Below, one piece after another: positions 1 to 4,820 of a stretch of 5,421 nt of DNA (within the stretch, counting starts at the first letter, position 1; every line of letters begins with the position of its first letter). The position numbers and the translations under genes were made by a program. The stretch is from Prevotellaceae bacterium (GTDB lineage: Bacteria; Bacteroidota; Bacteroidia; Bacteroidales; UBA932), in assembly GCA_031288885.1 (NCBI GenBank), contig JAITQP010000260.1, forward strand, positions 1-5,421. The letters are read 5' to 3'. Under the pieces are notes generated by a model. The model made no database searches. It saw only the letters and a list, made by a program, of their open reading frames with translations, and was not told the DNA's origin.

Positions 1-3
1 CTA

Positions 4-28
4 TTGCAATATCGGCTTCTTATTGTAA
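4..28. promoter_or_regulatory. Imperfect palindrome over the promoter, candidate operator
   Basis: TTGCAATA (4-11) and TATTGTAA (21-28) form an inverted repeat that matches at 7 of 8 positions, with a 9-base centre (12-20). The left arm covers the -33 element and the right arm runs into the -7 element, so a bound dimer would block RNA polymerase. The divergently spaced AT-rich arms recall Fur/Zur-family operators, but a 9-base centre is wider than the classical Fur box. It is a candidate site for the adjacent repressor; binding is inferred. Confidence 0.45.
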
Positions 29-33
29 CTTTG
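4..33 (+). promoter_or_regulatory. Bacteroidota-type promoter of the metal operon
   Basis: TAACTTTG at 26-33 is an exact match to the Bacteroidota -7 consensus TAnnTTTG. A TTG at 4-6 lies 19 bases upstream, the usual position of the -33 element. Transcription would start at roughly 38-42, giving a short leader before the ATG at 56. The promoter fires into the Fur-family repressor and, through tight gene spacing, the receptor and lipoprotein behind it. The consensus is established for Bacteroides; its use here is inferred. Sequence left of base 1 is not visible. Confidence 0.7.
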
Positions 34-37
34 TGGC

Positions 38-56
38 GTTAATGAAAATCATTTTA
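38..56. promoter_or_regulatory. Fur-box-like site between promoter and start codon
   Basis: The palindrome AATGAAAATCATT (41-53) has perfect 5-base arms and differs at one base from the core of the E. coli Fur box. Over the full 19-base consensus GATAATGATAATCATTATC, positions 38-56 match at 15 of 19. The site sits at the predicted transcription start and touches the ATG of the Fur-family gene at 56, an ideal place for autorepression. The match is seen directly; occupancy, and the metal involved, are inferred. A/T-rich leader sequence raises the chance of a fortuitous match. Confidence 0.5.
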
Positions 57-445
57 TGGAAAAGCAACGACGAAACACGAAAGGCAAGCAGCTGGTAATG
101 GAGGTATTTCAGCATGAAGCGGGGGCGCTCTGCCACGCCGACATCGTGCAGCGGCTGGCGGGAAAGGTTGACCGCGTAACTGTGTACCGCATCCTGCAAG
201 GTTTTTTTGATGAGGGGGTAGTTCACAAAATATCGGCTGAGAACGGGAAAACCTACTACGCCCTGTGCCACGACTGCTCCGCCGGACAGCACGCCGACAA
301 CCACGCGCACTTCTACTGCATGGGCTGCAAAACCGTTTTGTGCCTCGAGGTAACGGGGCAACCTCCGCAGCTGCCGCAGGGCTACAGCGCGGCGGAGGCC
401 TCGTGGCTTATTTCCGGATATTGTCCCAGCTGTAACGCGGTGTAG
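56..445 (+). CDS. Fur-family metal-responsive transcriptional repressor (Fur/Zur type)
   Basis: A 129-residue DNA-binding repressor of the ferric/zinc uptake regulator family, slightly shorter than the usual 140-150. The N-terminal winged helix ends in the recognition region DRVTVYRILQGFFDEGVV (residues 39-56), close to the family pattern. The C-terminal metal-binding and dimerisation half has HAHFYCMGC (83-91) and a second pair CPSC (123-126). These two CxxC pairs are the typical structural zinc site. H27, H83, H85 and E98 are likely regulatory ligands by analogy with Fur. An extra pair C71-x2-C74 brings the total to eight cysteines. ATG 56 is the only sensible start: an in-frame stop lies at 26-28 and no other in-frame ATG intervenes. 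Its stop is one base from the TonB receptor start, so the two are cotranscribed. The subfamily (Fur or Zur) cannot be fixed; the Cys/His-rich partner genes favour zinc, the Fur-like box favours iron. Confidence 0.9.
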   Translation: MEKQRRNTKGKQLVMEVFQHEAGALCHADIVQRLAGKVDRVTVYRILQGFFDEGVVHKISAENGKTYYALCHDCSAGQHADNHAHFYCMGCKTVLCLEVTGQPPQLPQGYSAAEASWLISGYCPSCNAV

Positions 446-446
446 C

Positions 447-2576
447 ATGAGGGTTGGGGCGCTAATTCTTCTTTTCGCGCTGCACGGCGGCGTTTTTGCG
501 GCGGCGGGCTTTGCGCAGGCGGCGGACAGCCTGCGGCAGGTTGACCTCGACGCGGTTGCCGTGGTGGGCAGCGCGGCGGCGGCGCGGCAAAGGCTGCAAA
601 CGCTGGAGCTCCTCCACGCCCAAAAAGGGTACGTGCTGGAAAACCGGAGCGGCAGCCTGATGAACGCCTTGGAGAAGCTGCCGGGCGTTAGCGCATTTCA
701 GGTGGGACAGGGGCTATCCAAGCCGTTCATTCGCGGGCTGGGGTTTAACCGGCTGGTGGTGGCCGAAAACGGCGTCAAGCAGCAGGGGCAGCAGTGGGGA
801 GCCGACCACGGCTTGGAGATAGACCAGCACGGCGTTGAGCAGGTGGAAATTCTCAAGGGGCCGGCGTCGCTACAGTATGGCTCGGAGGCTATTGCGGGCG
901 TTATCATCATCAGCTCTCACGCGTGGCGCGAGCGCGACGGGCTCACCGGCTCGGCGCTGCTCAACGGCGACAGCAACAACAGGATGCTTGGCGGGGCGGG
1001 CGATATTTGCTACCAAAAAAACAACCGGTTTGTGGAGGCGCGGGCAAGCTACCGGAATTTTGAGAGCTACCGCATTCCGGCGGCGGAGTTTACCTATCTG
1101 GGCTACACCTACCCTCTTCACCACGGAGTGCTCAAGAACACGGCGGGGCGGGAGGCCGACGCGCTGCTACAGGCGGGATTTCGCACCGGCAGCTACGAGG
1201 CCTCGGCGCTGCTGAGCAACGTGCATACCAAAGCCGGCTTTTTTGCCGGCGCCAGCGGCTTGCCCTTTCTTATCAACATGGACGACGACGGCAGGTACCG
1301 GCAAATCAACCTGCCCTACCACGACGTAAACCACCTGAAAGCCGTGCTCAACCAAACCCTCCGCCTCGACCGGCAAAACAAGCTCAGCCTCGACTTGGGC
1401 TACCAGCACAACCTCCGGCAGGAGTACTCGCCGCCGCACACGCACGGGCTTGCTGGGGTGATACCGCAGGGAAACCTTGAGCTGGAGATGCGGCTGCAAA
1501 CCGTTAGCCTAAACGCGGCTTGGGAAAGCAGGAGCATGGCGGGCAGCACGCTTCGTGCAGGCGTCAACGCCGAGCTCCAGCACAACCGCGTGGGCGGCTA
1601 CATGTTTATGCTGCCCGAGTTTGAGCAGCTCACCCTTGGGGCGTTTGCCATCAACCGCCTCCGCCTGTCCGGTGCGCTGACGGCTACCGCAGGGCTGCGC
1701 TACGACTGCGGGGGAGTGAATATCCACCGCTATGAGGGCGTGGCAGGGTATTTTGCCGTGCCGGAGCTGAGGAAGCGCGGCGGCAGCGTGAGCTTCATGG
1801 CGGGGATTGCCTGTGAGCCGCATCCGGCGTGGAACGTAAAGGTGAACGCCGGCAAGAGCTTCCGCCTCCCCAACGTCAACGAGTATGCCTCCAACGGCAT
1901 TTCGCACCACCTGCTGCGCTACGAGCTGGGCGACAGCGCGCTCCAAGCCGAAACCTCCTACCAGCTGGACGTGCACGCCGATTTCAAAAGGCGGTGGAGC
2001 GAGGCCTTTGTTAGCCGCCTCACGGCGTCGGTGAGCGCGTTTGGCAGCTACTTTCCCAGCTTCATCTTTCTAAACCCCACCGGACGGTACTCGCCGCTGC
2101 CCGAAGCGGGGCAAATTTACGGGTACGTGCAATCGCAGGCGCTCCGCGCGGGCGGGGAGGCGGCGGTAGCGGTAGACGTTGCGCAAATCTTTAGCCTGAC
2201 CGCAGCGGCGGAGTACGTGCGCGCCGTGGACATGGAGAGCGGCTTCCCGATTGCCTTTACGCCGCCGCTGAGCGCCGTAGGCGAGGTGAGCATGCGGTGG
2301 GGCAAGCTGCTGCGCTTTGCCGACAACCGCGTGGCCGTAGCCTACCGCTACGCCGCCGCCCAGCGACGCGTGGCGCGCAACGAGCTCCAAACGCCCGCCT
2401 CCCACCTGTTCGACGCCTCACTCACCTTGGGAGCGCCGCGCATCCGGCTCATGCTGCAGGTGCAAAATCTGCTCAACACAACCTACTACAAGCACCTCAG
2501 CTTCTACCGCCGGCTCAACTTGCCCGAAGCGGGGCGCAACTTCTTGCTATCTGTACAAATTCCAATAAATTCTTAA
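447..2576 (+). CDS. TonB-dependent outer-membrane receptor, probable metal or metal-complex importer
   Basis: A 709-residue outer-membrane active transporter powered by TonB-ExbBD. Residues 1-25 form a signal peptide with a likely cut after AQA. A TonB-box-like stretch LDAVAVVGS (34-42) follows at once, so the N-terminal carboxypeptidase-like domain common in Bacteroidota receptors is absent. The plug domain spans about 60-160, with IRGLGFNRLVVAENGV (95-110), GADHGLEIDQ (118-127) and VEILKGPASLQYGSEAIAGVI (133-153), all strongly plug-like. The rest is the beta-barrel, ending with VQNLLNTTYY and the PEAGRNF motif. The HTHG motif at 331-334 in a probable extracellular loop could bind metal. The overall pattern resembles the ZnuD-like group. 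The last residues, IPINS, do not end in the usual aromatic residue. It overlaps nothing, starts one base after the repressor stop and precedes the His-rich lipoprotein by 29 bases. The substrate is inferred to be zinc, with iron or haem as alternatives. Confidence 0.9.
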   Translation: MRVGALILLFALHGGVFAAAGFAQAADSLRQVDLDAVAVVGSAAAARQRLQTLELLHAQKGYVLENRSGSLMNALEKLPGVSAFQVGQGLSKPFIRGLGFNRLVVAENGVKQQGQQWGADHGLEIDQHGVEQVEILKGPASLQYGSEAIAGVIIISSHAWRERDGLTGSALLNGDSNNRMLGGAGDICYQKNNRFVEARASYRNFESYRIPAAEFTYLGYTYPLHHGVLKNTAGREADALLQAGFRTGSYEASALLSNVHTKAGFFAGASGLPFLINMDDDGRYRQINLPYHDVNHLKAVLNQTLRLDRQNKLSLDLGYQHNLRQEYSPPHTHGLAGVIPQGNLELEMRLQTVSLNAAWESRSMAGSTLRAGVNAELQHNRVGGYMFMLPEFEQLTLGAFAINRLRLSGALTATAGLRYDCGGVNIHRYEGVAGYFAVPELRKRGGSVSFMAGIACEPHPAWNVKVNAGKSFRLPNVNEYASNGISHHLLRYELGDSALQAETSYQLDVHADFKRRWSEAFVSRLTASVSAFGSYFPSFIFLNPTGRYSPLPEAGQIYGYVQSQALRAGGEAAVAVDVAQIFSLTAAAEYVRAVDMESGFPIAFTPPLSAVGEVSMRWGKLLRFADNRVAVAYRYAAAQRRVARNELQTPASHLFDASLTLGAPRIRLMLQVQNLLNTTYYKHLSFYRRLNLPEAGRNFLLSVQIPINS

Positions 2577-2605
2577 AGTTTAAATTTTTTAAAATTGAAA
2601 AGACA

Positions 2606-3118
2606 ATGAAAGCAATAAAGACATTTTGTTACAGCGCAGCCTTGCTGTCGGCAGGCTTGCTATTTTTTGTTACCGCCTGCAATGAGAATGAGAAAGACGT
2701 CACCAAACCCGTAATTACGGTGGAAGAGCCTGCGGAGGGCGATACCGTGCACGCAGGCGAGGCGCACGGCCTGCACATGGAGTTTGACCTTGAAGATGAG
2801 TCGGGGCTTAATGAGTATAAGGTAGACGTCCACTACGGCGGAGATCACAGCCATTCAAGCTACGTAAAGACTACAGGTACGGGCTGGAGCTTCCAAAAGA
2901 CGTACGGTGACGCCAAAGGTTTGAGAAACCACCATGCCCACCACCACAGCGACTCCATTCCGGCGGATGCAGCCTTAGGCGAATACCACCTCGGAATTTT
3001 GGCCACCGACGTACACGGAAACGAAGCGTCGGTTTACCGCACCTTTACGCTGGTAGCGCCCGACAACCACGACCACGACCACGACCACGAAGATGACCAT
3101 GAACACGAAGACGAGTAA
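2606..3118 (+). CDS. His-rich DUF4625-type lipoprotein, putative metal-binding partner of the receptor
   Basis: A 170-residue lipoprotein. Residues 1-24 are a signal peptide with lipobox VTAC, and Cys25 is the lipid site. The sequence after it, NENEKD, is acidic and could act as a Bacteroidota lipoprotein surface-export signal. The body has the pattern KPVITVEEPAEGD (34-46), then LNEYKVDVHYGGDHSH (68-83), NHHAHHHSD (108-116) and GEYHLGILATDVHGNEAS (125-142), which I recognise as the DUF4625 arrangement, an Ig-like fold family of unknown function. It holds 19 histidines, about 11 per cent, and an Asp/Glu/His tail from 153 to the end. Those clusters suggest binding of zinc or another transition metal. 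ATG 2606 is preceded by an A-rich leader, typical of this phylum, and puts the signal peptide at the N-terminus. It is last in the operon, 29 bases after the receptor, so it probably captures metal for, or buffers it near, that receptor. The family call is from memory of motifs; the binding role is inferred. Confidence 0.8.
   Translation: MKAIKTFCYSAALLSAGLLFFVTACNENEKDVTKPVITVEEPAEGDTVHAGEAHGLHMEFDLEDESGLNEYKVDVHYGGDHSHSSYVKTTGTGWSFQKTYGDAKGLRNHHAHHHSDSIPADAALGEYHLGILATDVHGNEASVYRTFTLVAPDNHDHDHDHEDDHEHEDE
3071..3088 (+). repeat. In-frame GACCAC hexamer repeat coding Asp-His
   Basis: Three perfect tandem copies of GACCAC encode Asp-His at residues 156-161 of the lipoprotein tail. Degenerate copies continue on both sides (AACCAC before, GACCATGAACAC after). 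Gain or loss of one unit would add or remove two residues without a frameshift, so the length of the metal-binding tail could vary between strains. Confidence 0.7.
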
Positions 3119-3182
3119 ATCCTGAATTTTTCCGTACAAGAACCTTACGCTTGGAATTTATACAGATTGGTAATTCAGGATT
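3118..3182. repeat. 11-bp perfect inverted repeat after the lipoprotein stop codon
   Basis: AATCCTGAATT (3118-3128) and AATTCAGGATT (3172-3182) are perfect reverse complements separated by 43 bases. The left arm starts on the last base of the lipoprotein TAA codon. In RNA it would form a stem closing a large loop, with a possible small inner hairpin (CAAG 3137-3140 with CTTG 3150-3153). No T-run follows the right arm, so it is not itself an intrinsic terminator. It may be a 3' stability structure, a small mobile relic or chance. Confidence 0.55.
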
Positions 3183-3198
3183 ACTCGCTTCATTTGTG

Positions 3199-3238
3199 CA
3201 TAACCGCGCGAAGCAACATCGCGCGGTTATGTGTTTTT
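3199..3238 (+). terminator. Intrinsic terminator of the metal operon
   Basis: CATAACCGCGCG (3199-3210) pairs perfectly with CGCGCGGTTATG (3220-3231). An added A-T pair (3211 with 3219) gives a 13-bp GC-rich stem and a 7-base loop. TGTTTTT follows directly, with five T at 3234-3238. This is a textbook rho-independent terminator, 80 bases after the lipoprotein stop, and it closes the repressor/receptor/lipoprotein unit. There is no A-run on the left side, so it looks one-directional. Confidence 0.9.
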
Positions 3239-3450
3239 GGCAGCCCGCGCTACTCCGGCCAGCTTTGCGCCGTAAAGTTAGGTGAATATGGTAAGATTTC
3301 CAAAAGCAAATATTATTTTTTGCTCGTGGTGTGCATTAACAATTTTTTTGTACCTTTGCGCCTGTCAGTACGGCAAATCGTTGGAGCGCTGCGGATGGTG
3401 GATTTTTGCCGCATCCGGCGTTTGCATGTTTCACTAATTTTTTTTACACT
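3239..3450. other. Non-coding gap between metal operon and gldE
   Basis: With 3119-3238 this makes about 330 bases without a supported gene. It holds the inverted repeat and terminator described separately, then the gldE promoter and an untranslated leader of about 85 bases. The leader has a short possible hairpin (CGGATG 3392-3397 with CATCCG 3412-3417) and turns A/T-rich just before the TTG at 3451. Short open frames here cross the terminator or promoter and lack any family-like sequence. I see no tRNA or known riboswitch. Confidence 0.5.
3351..3358 (+). promoter_or_regulatory. Bacteroidota -7 element upstream of gldE
   Basis: TACCTTTG fits TAnnTTTG exactly and follows a T-run (3343-3349), a context common before Bacteroidales genes. 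The nearest upstream TTTG (3319-3322) is 28 bases away, longer than the usual spacing near 19, so the -33 half is weak or missing. Transcription would start near 3363-3367, downstream of the terminator, making gldE-gldD an independent unit. Confidence 0.6.
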
Positions 3451-4758
3451 TTGGAAGACGGTGTCCCTCTACTGCTTAGCGCAATTACAGTCCGACCGGA
3501 TTTTTCACCCACCTTTGTAGCCGCCAGCGCTGCGCTGCTGGGGGCGCTGCTGGTTTTCTCAGCCCTTCTCGCGGGCGCAGAAGCCGCCTACCTTTCGCTT
3601 GCGCACGGCGACGCGAGCGCGCTCAAAGCCCGCTCCGGCAAATCCTCCGCAACGGCCATGTCGCTGCTTGAGCACCCCGACCGCCTGCTGAGCTGCACGC
3701 TGCTCGTTGGCAACGTGGTAAACGTGTCCATCATCATGCTCGCGGCGTTTCTTATGCAGCACACGCTGGCGTTTACGTCGGCGCCGCTTGGGCTGGCGCT
3801 CGAGGTGGTTGCCATTTCCCTTGCCCTGCTGCTGTGCAGCGAGGCGCTGCCGCGAATGTACACCCGCCACGGCGCGGTTTCGCTGGCAATTTTCATGGCG
3901 CTGCCGCTCTACGCGCTGACCACCGCCACAAAACCGCTCTGCCTTTTGATGGCGAGGGCTACGCGGAGCGTCAACCGGCGGCTACAGCCCAAGCACGTCG
4001 GCAGCATCTCCATCGACGACCTGTCCGGCGTGATTGACGTTATGCGCACCAACAACGCCGAGGACAGAAAAATCCTGAAGGGCATCGTTAAGCTCGGCAG
4101 CACCGACGTGCGCGAGGTGATGACGCCGCGCATTGACGTCGTCGCCGTAGAAATTAGCGCCACCTTTGCCGAGCTGTGCAACCTCATTGTGAAGTGGGAG
4201 TACTCGCGCCTGCCGGTGTACGAGGAAAACCTCGACAACGTCAAAGGCGTGCTCTACATCAAAGACCTGCTCAAGCATCTGGGCGAGCCCGACTTTGCGT
4301 GGCAAACGCTGGTGCGTCCGGCCTACTTTGTGCCGGAGAACAAAAAAATAAACGACCTGCTGGAGGAATTCCAAACGAACAAAAACCACCTCGCCGTGGT
4401 GGTAGATGAGTACGGCGGCGCGCTGGGCATCGCCACGCTGGAGGACATCCTTGAGGAGATTGTAGGCGAAATTTCGGACGAAACGGACACGGAGGAGCTG
4501 CCCTACCGGAAGCAGAGCGACGGCTCCTACATTTTTGAGGGGAAAACGCTGCTCAACGACTTCTGCAAGCTGATGAGCCTGCCCGACGGCTACTTTGACG
4601 ACGTAAAGGGCGACTCCGAAACGCTCGCCGGCGCGCTGCTGGAGCTAAAGGGCGATTTTCCGGCCCAGTACGAAGAAATTCGATACAAGCAAACGGTGTT
4701 TGCTGCGGTTGCCTTTGAGGGACGACGCATACAAAAGGTGCGCGTGGAGTTTAGCTGA
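3451..4758 (+). CDS. gldE: GldE, gliding-family membrane protein with DUF21, CBS pair and CorC/HlyC domains
   Basis: A 435-residue inner-membrane protein of the CNNM/CorC haemolysin-like family. The DUF21 membrane part has hydrophobic segments near residues 19-41, 82-102, 113-133 and 142-160, with the motifs GAEAAYLSL (42-50), VGNVVNVS (86-93) and SEALPR (130-135). A tandem CBS pair follows: VREVMTPRIDVVAVE to YSRLPVYEENLDNVKGVLYIKDLL (about 220-275), then HLAVVVDEYGGALGIATLEDILEEIVGEI (second CBS repeat). The C-terminal 85 residues are the CorC/HlyC domain, starting at SYIFEG. No ATG lies upstream of the first membrane segment. I chose TTG 3451 because it gives MEDGVPLLL, like GldE N-termini, after an A/T-rich leader; TTG 3406 would add 15 unlikely residues. 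In Flavobacterium johnsoniae gldE sits beside gldD and is linked to gliding; related CorC proteins affect divalent-cation transport. gldD follows after 62 bases, probably cotranscribed. Confidence 0.88.
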   Translation: MEDGVPLLLSAITVRPDFSPTFVAASAALLGALLVFSALLAGAEAAYLSLAHGDASALKARSGKSSATAMSLLEHPDRLLSCTLLVGNVVNVSIIMLAAFLMQHTLAFTSAPLGLALEVVAISLALLLCSEALPRMYTRHGAVSLAIFMALPLYALTTATKPLCLLMARATRSVNRRLQPKHVGSISIDDLSGVIDVMRTNNAEDRKILKGIVKLGSTDVREVMTPRIDVVAVEISATFAELCNLIVKWEYSRLPVYEENLDNVKGVLYIKDLLKHLGEPDFAWQTLVRPAYFVPENKKINDLLEEFQTNKNHLAVVVDEYGGALGIATLEDILEEIVGEISDETDTEELPYRKQSDGSYIFEGKTLLNDFCKLMSLPDGYFDDVKGDSETLAGALLELKGDFPAQYEEIRYKQTVFAAVAFEGRRIQKVRVEFS

Positions 4759-4812
4759 ATTAGGAATTAGGAATTACGAATTAAAAATTAAAAATTAAGA
4801 CTTAGGAGTTGA
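4757..4812. repeat. Eight degenerate tandem heptamers between gldE and gldD
   Basis: Read in sevens from 4757, the units are GAATTAG, GAATTAG, GAATTAC, GAATTAA, AAATTAA, AAATTAA, GACTTAG and GAGTTGA. The array begins inside the gldE TGA stop and ends eight bases before the gldD ATG, filling nearly all of the gap. It is almost pure A/T within GC-rich surroundings. Short heptamer arrays of this kind are known between genes in cyanobacteria and some Bacteroidota. The last two units include the AGGAG in front of gldD. Confidence 0.8.
4804..4808 (+). promoter_or_regulatory. Possible ribosome binding site of gldD
   Basis: AGGAG lies 12 bases before ATG 4821 and 9 bases before an in-frame GTG at 4818. 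The spacing fits the GTG slightly better, and the two starts differ by one residue. Strong Shine-Dalgarno sites are uncommon in Bacteroidota, and this one arises from the junction of the last two heptamers, so its function is uncertain. Confidence 0.35.
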
Positions 4813-4820
4813 AGCGTGTG

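Noticed and set aside
42..98. Short 18-codon upstream open frame starting at ATG 42, overlapping the repressor start out of frame
   Set aside because: The ATG lies within the Fur-like palindrome and at the predicted transcription start, leaving no leader; there is no coding signal, so it is most likely incidental.
1167..1976. Minus-strand open frames opposite the receptor
   Set aside because: They arise from high GC content opposite a strongly supported gene and show no recognisable domains or start context.
2583..2596. AATTTT-TT-AAAATT palindrome between receptor and lipoprotein genes
   Set aside because: It is pure A/T with a 2-base centre, too weak for a terminator and expected in an A/T-rich spacer; no promoter consensus is present.
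2297..2605. Longer N-terminal extension of the lipoprotein frame, back to 2297
   Set aside because: The extension overlaps the receptor barrel, is Arg/Ala/Pro-rich like a shadow, and would bury the signal peptide and lipobox in the interior.
3167..3520. 117-codon open frame on the + strand
   Set aside because: It runs through the terminator hairpin, the gldE promoter and the gldE start, and its translation has no family-like pattern.
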